This document shows, one piece after another, positions 36,725 to 49,038 of a DNA stretch of 64,000 nucleotides (its first letter is position 1; each line of letters opens with the position of its first letter). The position numbers and the translations under genes are program-made. The stretch is from Artemisia argyi (Eukaryota; Streptophyta; Magnoliopsida; Asterales; Asteraceae). The notes below the pieces were generated by a model that saw nothing but the letters and a program-made list of their open reading frames with translations, was not told the DNA's origin and made no database searches. The DNA lies in assembly GCA_030686995.1 (NCBI GenBank), contig CM060709.1, positions 270,433,913 through 270,497,912 of the forward strand, read 5' to 3'.

Positions 36725-38136
36725 TGATGTGCGTAGGGTTGCACCAAGCTTTACCTCTCGAGGGATCTCGAGAAGCATACAACCCCCACCAGGCAGTGTA
36801 CCTGATCGATGTAGTATAGTATATTGACAAGTACCGGGGGATTGATCGTTCAGCTAGGAATAGTATCGCTAGGATTAGAAAACCTAAATACTAGATCTAG
36901 AGATGAGGGATGATTCTTTTTGTATTTTTATATTTTTAAGAAAGCAAATTAAAATCTCGGGTTCTGAAGGATTTGGGGCGGAATTAGTTGCTAGTCAACT
37001 AACCCAATACTAAAGATGCAATCAAAATAAAATACTAAAATGAAAATAAAACTAATTATACTAAAGTTGTGAGCAATATGTGGGAGAAATGTGTTTACTT
37101 AGATTTCACTACTCCCTAGATATCTTTTACACGTTAATTACTTGTTATAGTTTCGTGGATGACGGATTGTATTCCTTAATACCATTCATGGGGTGGCGTA
37201 CTTACTTCCCCAATCCTATGAGTGCCTACTTCACTCCTATGTCGAGCCTGCTAGAAGCTCCTAACATGGGATCATTAGAATTTACTCATGCATTAAATAC
37301 AACCAATAAAACCTAGTACACATCGGTTCATGTTTCCTAAGACGTTCAAGCATGTTACCAATTGGAGATCTGCCAGTTTTCTTAAGCCTAACATTGAAAT
37401 CATTCATCCATTACAACCATAAACAAGTAATCAACACATAATTAACATCTAGGTTTCATTAGATCTAAGCAAACACAAGATAAATCTAGCCTAGCATGTT
37501 GAAATCAAGACAAGCACAAGATATAGACAACCAACACATAGACATATTGATTGAATTAAGAGAAGACTTATCTCAATAACACATGTAAGGATTCAAGGGT
37601 TGAAAACCCTTGAAAAGCTGTAAAATTCGTACAAGGTTCGGCCCTAGGGTTTCTCCACACCAGTTCCCCCTTTAATGAATGAAAATTAGAAAACTATATA
37701 CAGATTTTAAGAGGTGACGACGTCAAGAATAAATGTCTGACGCCGTCATCTCGCCGCCCAATAATTCCTCGGACTGCCTAGATCTACATCTGACGCCGTC
37801 ATGTAGTCCCCTTTTGCAGGCCGTCACACAATTAACTCTTGACGCTCTACCTGTGATGCCTTCATGTTTCTTCTGGGTCATCATGGTTTTTACTCTTGAC
37901 GCCGTCAGGAATATCTTCTTGACGCCGTCATACACTGTTCCCAGTATGGAAAATTAAGTCTTTGGCGTTTTCTTCACTTTTATGCTCCAAAAACGTCCGA
38001 ATTGCTTCCTTTTCCAGATTTCACTCCCAAAGTACCTAAAATCACAAAAGGAACGATTTAGGGAAATATTTGATCAAATAAATTCAATTCCGGGCTTAAA
38101 TGACCCCCTAAAAGTGGTTCATTTTTCGCCTCATCA
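36725..38136 (-). repeat. 5' LTR of gypsy element A
   Basis: 1412 bp, nearly identical to 30315-31726. Palindrome cluster at about 37715-37931. Confidence 0.93.
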
Positions 38137-38141
38137 TTGTC

Positions 38142-38309
38142 CACTACATGTACTAGTGAAAGCTGAATACCATCTGCCAATGTTGTCCTATCCAACCTGT
38201 ACCATTTCAATTGTATGACCAAAACAGTAGCAAAATCTTTTCTCATGAAAAATGATTTAAAAAAATGTATACATTGTTAATGATTTATACCTGGTGCTCA
38301 ATATCTTCC
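38142..38309 (-). other. Exon-like text next to element A
   Basis: Minus strand reads DFATVLVIQLKWYRLDRTTL (about 38165-38232). Not recognised; perhaps another captured piece. Confidence 0.3.
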
Positions 38310-38541
38310 ATATCGAAAGTGATGGTTGAAACATCACTGGATTCAATTTGTTTGACAACTTCACAAATAACCAAATGTTTACCAGTTGCCACACCTATTG
38401 TAGTTGATAACAATCAAATCTATAATCCCATACCAGTTGCCCACATTACTAATCATAACAACAAATAACCCGCTATCGCACCCGCTTGTAAATTGCCTTC
38501 TAGATTACCTGGATCAACAAATGCCATGCTGATTACAATCT
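38310..38541 (-). pseudogene. Fragment of an NRAMP metal transporter gene
   Basis: The minus strand reads AFVDPGNLEGNLQAGAIAGY, then after a stop LVMWATGMGL, two more stops, and GVATGKHL. This is the NRAMP family's first transmembrane region: the DPGN metal-binding motif (the aspartate and asparagine coordinate the metal), the LQ-GA--GY helix, the LLWWAT-like second helix, and the loop GVATGRHLAE. The similarity ends at GKHL; the following VICEVVKQIESSDVSTITFD is something else. Three in-frame stops and the tiny length make it a dead fragment. Helitron capture is the simplest origin, given the helicase remnant nearby in the same orientation. Confidence 0.75.
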
Positions 38542-39440
38542 TACACTTAAGTCAATGAGTCATCTATTGTGATCCGAATAACGGCATATTAAGTAACAAA
38601 AAAAAAACAAATGCATTGCATTGTACGACATTACATTAGTTAATTCTGTTACACAATAATACATTAACCATAAAAGACCTAAATTTGTTTGAAGCAGCTG
38701 ATATTCAGGGTTCACAGCCTTAGTTGAAACTAAAAAGGCAATTAAGCTCTATTAACTTAAGTTTATAAGCTATAACTTAAGCTTATAAGCCATAATACAT
38801 TATCTCTAACCCACCATACATAAACACAAATGTCCACATATTAAATGCAAAAACCGTCTATAATCTATAAAACACTAATAAATCTAATTTCATTCTTTCA
38901 ATATCTTATTTCTATTCTGAAACACATATCAACATCTCATTCTCAGTTTAATAATAGAAAAGTAAAAGCACAATGAGCAATACTTAAAAGTCAACAACTT
39001 CAGTCACATACTACAATCAAAACATGGATTTTCATATAGAAACCCCAAAAACTATTCAAAACTATAATCAAGATCTATTCATATAGAAACCCCTAATTTG
39101 ATAAGAATCCTAAAATTTAAATGAAAACCTAATTCTTATGAACCATTTAAGAGGGAAAAAAACCCTAAATTAACACGAAACCCTAATTCCTTATTAATCA
39201 CATAAACAATAAATATGTTATCTAACTAACATCAAACTGTGATTTATGATTTCCTTGTTGCAGTATTCGTATTTTTTCATCTCCATCTTGGAACCTAACA
39301 TTTTCTGCAACTGGAATACCGGAATAAGATCGACAACAAACCCTAGAAAGTAACAATCATCATCAACTGTGTTTTTCCCCTCTTTTTTACCTTTGAGATT
39401 CTTCATCAGCTTTTGTTATCAATTTTTTTAGATGGAGAAG

Positions 39441-39442
<2 letters not shown>
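38542..39442. other. AT-rich stretch, no clear gene
   Basis: A 62-codon minus-strand frame at 39218-39406 (Met-Lys-rich) directly upstream of the (GA)n tract looks like a 5' exon with a GA-rich leader, but has no recognised product. AAGCTTATAAGC dyads near 38755-38795. Confidence 0.4.
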
Positions 39443-39529
<87 letters not shown>

Positions 39530-39550
39530 GAGGAGGAGGAGGAGGAGGAA
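39443..39550. repeat. (GA)n then (GGA)n microsatellite
   Basis: About 41 GA units pass into eight GGA units. On the minus strand it is a CT-rich leader-like tract. Confidence 0.96.
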
Positions 39551-40144
39551 GGGTGTGTGTGTTTTCTGTTTGCGTTTGTGATTTGTCTATTATGGATGGA
39601 TCTAGAATTTGTGAGTGGGAGAGGGAGTAATATTATACCGGAAACTGTAGATGTACAAGGAGCTCACTCACACATGTCTGCTGCCTTTGAATTTTTTACC
39701 AGGTTTGGTGTATTACCAGGGTGATTAAGGACTTTAAGCAGTGAACAGTCTAACTCCCAAAGTTTGTCAGCGAATGGGCTGCTGCCAAGCCCACACCCCA
39801 TTATTGTTGGGTCCATAAAAATTGCATAATGAACCCTTTAATGACCAAATGGAACCAATAGCAAGCAAGTTCAATGGTTAACAAAAAAAAATTGCAACAT
39901 AATTAATGTCACATCATTTTTCTCTATTAGTATATAGTATAATATATATAATCGTATATGTCAAAAGTATATTAATATTTGGTTTGTTCTGTTCTCGGCA
40001 ATATATTTTTTATTAAAGAAATCGCTACATATTTAGTAAATAAAGTTTGTTATATACAAAAATTCGTAAATAGTAAAAAGTTTAAGGTAGTTTTTGCAAA
40101 TTCCTGCATAGTTCGGGGTTTTTTTTGTAAAAAGTTACTTTATA
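39551..40144. other. Unassigned DNA
   Basis: No gene supported. Lies between the gene-fragment block and the helicase remnant. Confidence 0.5.
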
Positions 40145-40185
40145 TTACTTATAGCTTCAAGACCCGCCCGATGGGCAGGCTAGCT
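40145..40185 (-). other. Candidate Helitron 3' terminus (hairpin)
   Basis: The minus strand reads GCCTGCCCATCGGGCGGGTC, a GC hairpin (GCCC-AT-CGGGC) about 190 nt downstream of the helicase stop, followed by TTGAAGCTATAAG. Helitrons end in a hairpin about 10 nt before CTRR; here the end is CTAT rather than a perfect CTRR, so the exact boundary is unsure. Confidence 0.35.
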
Positions 40186-40368
40186 CTATCATTTCATTTG
40201 AATTAATATTGATTAATAACGTTAAAAAAATGAGAATCTAAAAATAACATATCAAATATGTAGTGACTTAATAAATATATGAGACGAAAAAATATGTATA
40301 ATAATATACGAAAAAATTCATATCAATAAAAAAAATGTAAATAACATTAAAAGAAATATGTAGAACGC

Positions 40369-40867
40369 TTAAAGACGATGTAACACTTCCTTGTAGACAA
40401 CGTTAGTCGTTTCATCTGTGTAGTTGCCATCTCTGTTACAACAAAAGACTTTAAGAACCTGGTTGCTTTTAACTCTCGAAACAACGATATATAAGTGACC
40501 ATGTGAAAAGACAGGGCGTTGTAGCAAAACCTGAACCTGACCTTAGCTTTTGTCTATGGTCATAGCGAAACAAAACATAAACAGGGAATTGTATCCTATT
40601 TAACTTGAAAGGCATTTTCGTTTCTGACGGGCTTATGAGCATCCGCGGTATAACACAAACTGTTTCAACTTTACCACCTGAAATGATTCGTCCTTCTATA
40701 TTAATATTTCCCATCCTTAATACTTGCAACCTTGTGCTGTTGCAAAGACCATCCATTTGGTCAATGTTTTGCAAACATATGATAGGTGCACCTACCTTCA
40801 ATACAAATTTATGAAGTGAAATACCTGACGTGTGTGCGTACAAAATATGTACAAACATGAAGTTCAA
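40369..40867 (-). pseudogene. Helitron helicase, C-terminal remnant
   Basis: The minus strand encodes the end of the PIF1-type helicase of plant Helitrons: SLHKFVLKVGAPIICLQNID, GLCNSTRLQVLRMGN, VIPRMLISPSETKMPFKLNR and QFPV in one frame. After a one-base shift comes FAMTIDKS, a stop where the family has SQGQ, then RPVFSHGHLYIVVSRVKS and finally YTDETTNVVYKEVLHRL with a natural stop at 40369. These are helicase motifs V and VI and the conserved tail. The frameshift, the stop and the missing N-terminal Rep and helicase parts make it dead. It shares orientation with the NRAMP and E1 fragments to its left. Confidence 0.88.
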
Positions 40868-41434
40868 AACTATAAACTAAAGCAAAATGAACTTGCCAAA
40901 ACACCAATGAAATTCAATTATTGAAACAATATTTTTATTCCGAACATGTATGTAAAGCACAAGTGTGCAATAACCAATGATATTCAATTACAAATGTAGG
41001 AGAAAATAATAAGAACAACTTGTTGGGTTCAACAATATTTGTAGTATTTTGACTTGATACAGCCAATACAATCATAATAGATACGAAGGTGTATATTCTG
41101 CTTTAGTTTGAATTTATGTCATGGATGTTGGTTATGGTTGTCTAGACTTATGATGGTTGGGTGTGCTGAGTTTTGTTAATTCAACTTTGCTGGTGTTTGA
41201 GTGTCTCTGTGTCGATCCATGTCTGACTGTAGTGTTTGTTTGAGGTGGCCCTTCCTATACATATCTTGTGAGAGGGTGTGTCTTATTTTTTGGTTTTCAC
41301 TTATCACAACTTCCTTGTATTTGGTTGATAAGCTCTCCATTGTTCTCTTTTGTTTTGGTTGTTTTCGTATCAAGTTCCATCTACCTGTCAAAAAAGTACT
41401 ATACCTATTAATAAGAGAAAATGTTGCGCATCAG
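40868..41434. other. Flank between helicase remnant and gypsy complex
   Basis: A 71-codon minus-strand frame (41176-41391), basic and Gln/Lys-rich, resembles in composition the Helitron N-terminal basic region, but this is weak. Otherwise AT-rich and featureless. Confidence 0.35.
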
Positions 41435-42549
41435 TGATGAGTGTGTAAATACTCATCATTTTGAGTCAAATCTAAGCTGCAAAAGGATCAAAAATACTAA
41501 AAAACGCACCAAAATGCGAAGAAAATCCCAAAGATCGTATTTTATATGTTTCTGATGCAAAACGAATGAAAACAAACGAAAAATGAACAAAAGTTACATA
41601 ATTTGCAGTTTCAGTCCCCTAACTTTCAAAGTTTTACAAAACTAGTCCCTGGTCAATCATTTTCAAAGAAAAGTCAACCCTTGTTCTTTAAAAGTCAAAA
41701 TGAATCGCAAATGATCTTTGGGTAAAATGTTTTCAAAATATTGCAAACCAAACCTTTGAAATTTCACAATTGGCATGTTTTGTCCCTGCACTTTGCAAAT
41801 TTGGCGGTTTTGTTCCCTGGGCATTTTAAATGGAAAAATTATAAGTTAAGGTCCTTAAGGAATTGAATGATGGCAAGTATGGTCCTTGGGCGAAGTTTGA
41901 AAGTAGGACAAATTGGGTCCTCAAAGATCAAAGTGTTACGAAATTGGTCCTTATGGTTTCATTAGTATACACATAAACGGATCCTTATTATCCACGAGTC
42001 CCACCAGCCCACCACTTTAATACAACCCACCTTGGCCCAAGGTTCATTCCAAGCCCATGAATACAAGCCCACCCCTTATTTGTACGAGTAATAACTTCAT
42101 CCAGAAAACCAATCCCCTAACCCTAATTAAACGTTTGCCCCTTTTCTTCCCCCCACAATACACGATTTATTATTATTAAAACCTAAAGGGTAAACTTCAT
42201 TTGGTCAAAACAGATAGCAGTATGTCTTCTTCCCCAAATCACCATACCCTAATCCCCTCGTGACTGCATCCATCACCATCCCCCCATCACCATCCATCTC
42301 TTCTCCCAATCCCACTCACCACCACCCTCTCACAAACCCCTACCTAACACCTCCATGTCATCAATCCACAACTTATTTAGGCGCCAAGATGTGAATAGAG
42401 GGACGAGATAGCATCTGCTTGAATCCAAGGGTTGAGATTCATCTCAAGAAAACACAAAGTGTCCAGCTCAGAAGCCCTCTCAGTGATGAAGCACAAGGGA
42501 GAAGACAAGATTGGAGCCAAAAGGTGTACCTACCACTTCAAAGATTTAG

Positions 42550-42557
42550 TATAAATA
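42550..42557 (+). promoter_or_regulatory. TATA box in LTR1 (duplicate at 50154-50161)
   Basis: TATAAATA, about 1.1 kb into the LTR, downstream of a C-rich block. Fits a pol II promoter with a ~2.6-kb R/U5. Confidence 0.5.
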
Positions 42558-43167
42558 GGTAGTCTAGTGTAAGCCTTGAGGCATATCTCATCTCTATTTA
42601 TTTTGTAATCGTTATTTTTAAATTTCAATTTCAAAGTGTAATCCGAGTTTTCAAGAATTAATGAAAGTGAATTTTAAGTTTTCTCTCAATCTTTGTTAAG
42701 TTTCATTAACTTTTTGTTATTTAAGTTACTAGTATTTACTTGAGTTTTGTCGAGTTAAAAGTCAGAAAAGAAAAAAAAAAGTAGTAAAAGAAGCAGTAGC
42801 AAAGCTTGGATGGGAGTATTGGTTTAGAGCCCATGGGGGCGTTTAGGTTGTTCTTGGTTCTTGGTTCCTAGTTCTCATGTCCTTTGAATGACAAGTAGGT
42901 TCTGTTATTTTTGCTCATAATTTATGATAAATGTTGCTTGCCTTTCATGATTATTAATTTACATGTTTCTAACTTTGATTTAGTATTTTGGAGTAAATTG
43001 GTTAGTATAGAATAGTAATTCAGTGAGTTGCTTCAAAACAATCTAGTGTAAGGGTGTTTGGAACTGCCATTTAGCTTTGTTCCCATGGGTTTCATTAGGT
43101 AAAACTTGCGTAGATAACCGTAGTGTACCCCAAAGTTGCTTAATCTAAATATTGTTTTGGTATTTTT

Positions 43168-43210
<43 letters not shown>

Positions 43211-44203
43211 ATCAACAAACCTTGAAAGACAAAAGTGTACACTGATGGTAAAGGAAGGATTTCTAATTGATTTCTAGGAGTGAATACCTTTCGAAATTAA
43301 ATGATTTCTGGATTTTTGTGAACCTTTCCAGCTTGCATTATTATAACAAAAAGAATTTTGAGGTTTTAGGATCGTTTGGTTATAGGAAATCGGGGCGGAA
43401 GTTGGCTGTTTGCAAAGAAACTTCTCCGGCACCTTAGTCTTTGGCCAGTTTTCTATGACACCTAGAGCATTCGATTGTAGGGGTAATGCGTTGAAGTTTG
43501 CTGTTTTAGGAAGCCTTCTAGGTAGTGGTCAAGTGATTATTTTTAGTTTTGAAATTAGCGCTCTTTAGTTAAGCTTATTTTTGCCTTGAAGTGGTCCCCT
43601 AGGCAATTGTTGCTGCTACTCAGATTAGTTTGATCCATGTCTGCTGATCTTGAATCTATTGTTGGTTGTTGTTATTGGTTCCCTTAGTGGTAATTAATGT
43701 TGGTTATTGTTATTTCTTAAGTATTTAAGCTTGTAACTTGTTTGAGCTTGTTGTTTTCTTCATTCTATTGTCTGCTACTACTGGAAATTTTGTTCCTATC
43801 TTTGTTGTGTAAATCTTGTTATGGTGACTGCTCATTCTTGCTATCACTTGTTGTTATAGTCTGTTGTTGTTATTCACTGACGTGGCCAGCCATAGTTGTA
43901 GTTATTAAGAGCTTATTAGGGGCTTATTGGCTTATTGAACCAACTGTTGGAGCACTTGCTCTTGTTGATTTTTAGTCTTTTTATTGTTCTGCTGTTGTTG
44001 AATGGTTTTTACAAGCAAAAAAAAATTGTTTAAACTTCCTTGAATTGGTGAGTTGGTTAGCTGCCACAAAAAGGGAACAAAAAGTTTTGGAACTCATCTT
44101 GATTTTCAAATCTGTTTCGAATTCAAAAGGTGTTTAAGTAACTTTGAATCTGCTTTAACGTAAGTTTTTAAGGTTGTGTTTGCTCAGTGAGCAAAAGAAA
44201 GTT

Positions 44204-44244
<41 letters not shown>

Positions 44245-44261
44245 AAAACGTTGTAAAAAGC

Positions 44262-44340
44262 AAAAAGGGCGGAGACCAGAATCGAACCTGGGACCTCTAC
44301 CTTTGACTAGTCAACAACAGACTCAACGCACCACACCAAT
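44262..44340 (-). other. tRNA-like segment inside LTR1 (copy at 60254-60332)
   Basis: On the minus strand GGTGTGGTGCGTTGAGTCTG resembles a pol III A-box arm, and AGGTTCGATTCTGGTCTCCGC carries a perfect B-box core (GGTTCGATTC) about 45 nt later. A T-tract follows. It could be a tRNA-derived SINE head fixed in the LTR, or a tRNA pseudogene. Confidence 0.45.
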
Positions 44341-45160
44341 ACCAAATGCACCCTTGGGCTTTTTGTTAATATCATTACATGCTTAGTCCTTTTAAAGTGG
44401 TGCTTGTTCGTTTGATATTTTAGCTTAATAACCTGCTATTAGCTTATAACAGCTTATATAGAGTAGCTTGTTCTAGTTTAATATTTTTCCTAGAAAATTA
44501 TTAGTATAATTTATTTTTCCAAAAAGTTTCGGATTTTTATAATTAGTTTTAATATTTATTAGAATTTAATTAGTGTTAAATAGTAATTAAATCATAATAA
44601 ATAGAATTTTTATTCAAAAATAAATTTTCTTTTTTCTAAAATTTTCTTTTGTCTTTTACTACGTTAGAAAATTATTTGCAAAACCGTAGGACGTTGGTAG
44701 CTCAAATTTCACGTTTTATTTTACGCGTTGACGTTTATTTTTAATAAACGTCACGTTTTCAATTTAGTTCACGTGTTAAGATTCCCGATACCTAATTATG
44801 TTTTCCCGTAGTGTTTTAGGTATTAATTAGATTGTTAGGTGCCTTAGGATAATTTATTTTCACCGTGGTTAGTTAATTTAACGTACCATAAAACCAAATA
44901 ACCTTTCCAATCATACAAGATTTTAATCCCAATCTCATTCGAAGCTTTCCATTCACACCTCGTTGGGGTACGACCCGGGAAATCACTTCCCGGTCTCACA
45001 ATTTGAGTATCACTTTCACAAGTTTTGCGAGGTAATCGTTTTTCCTAAACGGTTTGCTCGTATTACTTCACGTTTATTTGTCTCACGACGAATTAAACTT
45101 CACGTTTGTTGATATTTTGATAAATTGTTGTTTACACAAACCAAAACACAACGAATCAAA

Positions 45161-45178
45161 TGGCGCCGCTGCCGGGGA
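45161..45178 (+). other. Primer-binding site, tRNA-Asp type
   Basis: TGGCGCCGCTGCCGGGGA, two bases after LTR1. One mismatch from TGGCGCCGTTGCCGGGGA. Confidence 0.85.
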
Positions 45179-45353
45179 GGCTGTGTGTCGAAAGTCTCGA
45201 TAAAGGTTTAGACGATTAGTCTTGTAGAACCTTCGCAAGAAGTTACGCTTTTCTAAAACGTATAAAAAACCAAAAATATTTTTCTTTTGTTTCTATTATA
45301 TGTATTATATCTATAAAAGTTAAAGAAAAACACAAAAAGATTTTCCCGTTTCT

Positions 45354-45560
45354 TTGTTTAATAATTACAACATTAAAATCTTACCACCGCAAACCAAGGC
45401 AGAACACCTACCAACTGGGGGTGTGACCATAATAAGTTCCCAAACAAAAGATCAAAACTTGCCTTTGTATCACTTGCGTTTTGGAAAACTTTTAAACGAG
45501 AAACACACTTTAAGAGGAGTCGAAACGGTATGTGACAATCCAACGAACTTCGCCCAGTGA
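45354..45560 (+). CDS. 68-aa leader ORF, identical in both internal copies
   Basis: A short frame in the leader, upstream of the main ORF, repeated exactly at 61360-61566. Contains NLPLYHLRFGKLLNEKHTL. Since the two copies are nearly identical in DNA, conservation says little. It could be an upstream ORF limiting translation of the main ORF; no family recognised. Confidence 0.25.
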   Translation: MFNNYNIKILPPQTKAEHLPTGGVTIISSQTKDQNLPLYHLRFGKLLNEKHTLRGVETVCDNPTNFAQ

Positions 45561-45759
45561 GAGATCCATTCTTCTCTCCCGCTCCTTTGTGCGTTTTTCT
45601 TTAGAAGTTAACCTTGCGTTTGTGATTATTGGTTTAAGTTCCGCTGTCTTTGTGAGTTGGTCTCGTTTTAATTGTTGTGCTTTTCGAAAAACCCAAAAAT
45701 AATCTTCGTCTCCTACTGTTTAATTCTTCCTTCTCATCCCTCGTTGATGTTTAATTCTT

Positions 45760-48230
45760 ATGTCATCACTCGACTATCACTGTTTTCATTGTAAAAGTCC
45801 AGTGGATGACGATCTTCGTTGTTACAAGTGTGGGTGTGAGCGGTGTGGAAGTAATATTAGAGACGGATTTTGTAAATGGTGCAAAGCAAATCCGAATGCT
45901 TTCAATGATTCTCAAAATTCTTCCGACTTCCCCTCACATCCCGAAATACGAACTATGAATGGCAAACCGTCAAGAGTCGATCCACAACTCTCACAATTTA
46001 TGATTCAAAGTTTATCAAGTAAATGTACTGAGCTTAAAACGGTGACTAAAATAAACGACTTGCCTGATCATCACGTTTATCAAGAACAAAAACCGGGGAC
46101 CATAACGAAAGTGGTTGAAATTTCTAGCTCTCAGAGCATTCCACTTGCCCCACCTCCGGATTTTTCAAAATATTCTTCGAGACTTGATAATCATTCGAAT
46201 TATTTTGTCGATTCTTTGAATGACCCGATTCCTTCTCTAAGGCAATCGTTTATTCCTTGCGTCGGTTGTGGTGAGCCACTTTTTGGTCAACCTTGTCGTT
46301 GGTGCACGTGTGAACGATGTGGTAATGATATTCAAAACGGAAGTTGTTTGTTTTGTGGCTCGAGTAATTCATTCGATTACGATTCTAATCCGAGCTTTTG
46401 CAATGAGCCACAAAACAATTTCATTTCATATGAGCATAACCGTGTTATCAAAATTTCAATGCCGAATCGTTTCAAAATGCACCAACTTTACAACAATACG
46501 GTTGTGAGTATTGTAGAGGTCCACATTTTAGCACCGATTGTCACACTACGAATCTTTTTCCTTGTGACAACAATTATCACGATCAACCTCCACAATACCA
46601 AACTTTTGAAACACAACCTCAACCATTTCCTCAAGAACTTTTGCAAAATGTCTTGAATACTCTTGAGGATTTGGTTAACAAACCTGCTCCGGAAGAACCT
46701 CGTCCGATGTCTTATAAAGAAACACTAGCCGAAGAAGCTGAAGAAGCAGCTAGAGTAAGACTTCGAATGCGTAAAACTATCATCCACGATGACGATAACG
46801 ATAACAATGATGATAGTGATGATGAAGATACCCTTGATATTCATCAAGGCTCATCAAATTCATCAGTTGTGGGTCCTTTCGTGAAAAATCAGGGAGAAAA
46901 TAATATGACGGAGAAATTACTAGCAGAAGATCAAATGGAACTTGTACAATCCATGAATGCTAGCTCCTCGCAACTCCCTCAGTCTATTGATATCACACCC
47001 GAAGTTCACACTCACTCTCTGAACATGGGGGATAAGCATCTTAGCACTGTTCCTCAAAAGGAATCGGATGAATTCATAAAGTCTAGTGTTGAGATCCTTG
47101 TCCCAATCCCAGGAGAGTCACAGGGGACTTTCGATCATGTGTGTGATTCACCTTCCCCTCCTGAAAATCCAAAAGATCATTTTGAAACTTTCTCCGACTT
47201 TGATGATGATTGTACATCTTATAGAGAAGTTGAGTATGTAGAGGCATCACTGCCTCATTCTAATGTTGACCTTCTCCTTGAGGAGTTCACTGACGAACTT
47301 ACTCACATCAATCCACTTCCATTGGGAAGTGATGATGATCTGTTTGATTTCGAAGCCGATCTGGGAGAAATTGAAAACCTTTTAAATTCTAATCCCAACA
47401 TCGAGCTTAGTACTTCACATACTGATGAAGATTCTTTATCTTCTGGAAACATCAGTCATGTGGAAGGATTACCTTCTGAGCTAGTCAGCTTAGAAGACGA
47501 GAATGATGATGAGACTGACACTGAAATAAAAAATGAAGCCCTTCGTGCTACATTATTAAATTTCAGTCACCTCATCTCTAAAATTGAGGCTTTCAAAGAA
47601 AAACCCATTTCATCTCCTATCCCCGTTAAGGATAGTGAAATTTTCTCCGACGATCCTATTCCGGAGTTTGAAGCCTTTACGTTTATAGGAGAGAAGATTA
47701 GTGGCAGTACCACTTATCATTCTCATAATTCTCTCCCTGATTATGAATCATTTACCTTCGATGAGTTCTCCTGTGAACTCACTCACATCGATCTCGAATA
47801 TGATTCATTCACCTTTGATGAGTTCTCCTGTGAGCTCACTCATATCATATCTCCACCGGAGTATGATCACTTCTACTTTGATCTAGACACACCCAGGATA
47901 TGTCTTGATCACATGAGCTTAAATGATGAGATTCATGATGATGAATCCATGAATCCTCCTCCTGATGATGATGAGTTAGTCAAGATGTTTATCATGACTT
48001 TCTTTCTCTTTTTCACCTATCGGGTGACTTCTCCTGTTCTTCACTCTTTCGGGAATGAAGACATTATATTTGACCCCGGCATCACCGCTTATAGTTTATA
48101 CTATTTTGAGCCAGGTACTTATCTCATCGGTGTGGAACTTTCACGTGCTTCAAATGTTTGTCCAAACATCTTGAATGAAAGTCTGATGGAGATTGTTTCT
48201 TCCACATCTTGCTTCCCCAAGAACCAATGA
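45760..48230 (+). pseudogene. Cysteine-rich acidic gypsy ORF, copy 1, frameshifted
   Basis: Starts MSSLDYHCFHCKSP. The first cysteine cluster (CFHC...CYKC..CERC...CKWC, residues 8-41) and a second similar one (CVGC...CRWCTCERC...CLFC, about 167-199) look like paired zinc-ribbon folds. At about 46439 one base is missing relative to copy 2 (CATAACCG versus CATAATCCG), which shifts the frame and removes the CEYCGGPHFSTDC knuckle. The original frame resumes in the 46641-48230 frame (529 aa). That part is acidic, with a doubled FTFDEFSCELTHI repeat, and ends HSFGNEDIIFDPGI...CPNILNESLMEIVSST. I recognise this tail from ORFs widespread in Asteraceae gypsy elements; function unknown. It sits in the gag position ~600 bp after the PBS, but lacks a recognisable capsid domain. 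Confidence 0.65.
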
Positions 48231-49023
48231 ATTCAGGGTCGAGTCAAGCTAGCGACTCGGTAAACAAAAACAGTAGCATGTACTTAGGGTTTTCACCCTA
48301 AGTGTGGGGGAATTACCCCTACTGTGGTTACAAATAAAGTGAAAAAAAAAAAGGTGTTTCCACATTTAGCTTGTAATGTTGCCCTTTTACGTTCAAAGAG
48401 TCGGCATAATAGCCGGGACTTTGAATATTGAGGACAATATTCAATTCTAAGTGTGGGGGGGGGGGGGGGGGGGTATTTCGCTATTCTAGCGAATTTTATC
48501 ACATTTTACTATCTAATACCCCCGTTTTTTACCAAAAATTTTTAAAAATTTTTCACTCAAGTTTCAAAATTTTTTTGTGGTTATCAGTCCGCCATGTCTA
48601 AACGACAAAAGGGATTGGCTAATCCAGGAGCAAACGGCTCTTGGTAAAGATAAATCAAACCCGTTGATGGCTTGCAATTTGCCAAAAATTGTATGGTTCC
48701 TCAACTCCCCATCATCCTCAAAAGCTAATGAGTTGGCTAGCCTGCAAGATTATGGCTTGTGGTAAAGGCCGTGGAAAAACCATAATTGGTAATCAACTCA
48801 CCAAGATGTTGACTGTTCCATCAAGAGTTGGCTAGTCCAGGAGCAAACGGCTCCTGGTAAAGACAAATCAAATCCGTTGACAGCTGGTGGTTTGCTCAAA
48901 ATCACACGGCTATCAGGTGTGCCACAGTTCTTACACCTGGCTACTCTAGAAGTGATGGCTTTTGGTAAAGAGACTTCAAATCCATTAATTTTTCTCAAAA
49001 AGATTGCTAGGGACTAGCAATAG
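48231..49023 (+). other. 3' interior with PPT-like tracts and EQTA-GKD-SNPL repeats
   Basis: Three PPT-like tracts (CCTAAGTGTGGGGGAATT near 48297, a G20 tract in CTAAGTGTGGGG near 48450, and the final PPT). 48412-48450 carries GAGGACAATATTCAATTCT. 48593-49000 holds four degenerate copies of a module whose first reads WLIQEQTALGKDKSNPLMA. Confidence 0.75.
48593..49000 (+). repeat. Four degenerate copies of a ~90-130 bp coding-derived module
   Basis: Copies near 48593-48696, 48727-48800, 48820-48905 and 48938-49000 share the words GGCTA(A/G)TCCAGGAGCAAACG, GGCT-(T/C)TGGTAAAGA and AAATCC(G/A)TTGA. Only the first is open. The same module occurs in copia element 2 at 55558-55675. Confidence 0.75.
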
Positions 49024-49038
49024 TTTAGTGTGGGGGAT
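49024..49038 (+). other. Polypurine tract before LTR2
   Basis: TTTAGTGTGGGGGAT directly before the TGATGAG start of LTR2. Confidence 0.85.

Larger units (their letters stand above)
41435..45158 (+). repeat. LTR1 of the gypsy complex (3724 bp)
   Basis: TATAAATA at 42550-42557, A-tract 43169-43209, second A-tract 44209-44242, a tRNA-like segment on the minus strand at 44262-44340, and a very AT-rich 3' third. It contains the empty target site TAAGT (44161-44165) that is occupied by copia element 2 in LTR2. Confidence 0.9.

Noticed and set aside
43742..43975. Hydrophobic 77-aa frame in LTR1 (and 51327-51560 in LTR2)
   Set aside because: Duplicate only by virtue of being in LTRs; T-rich LTR sequence yields Leu/Phe/Cys-rich frames.
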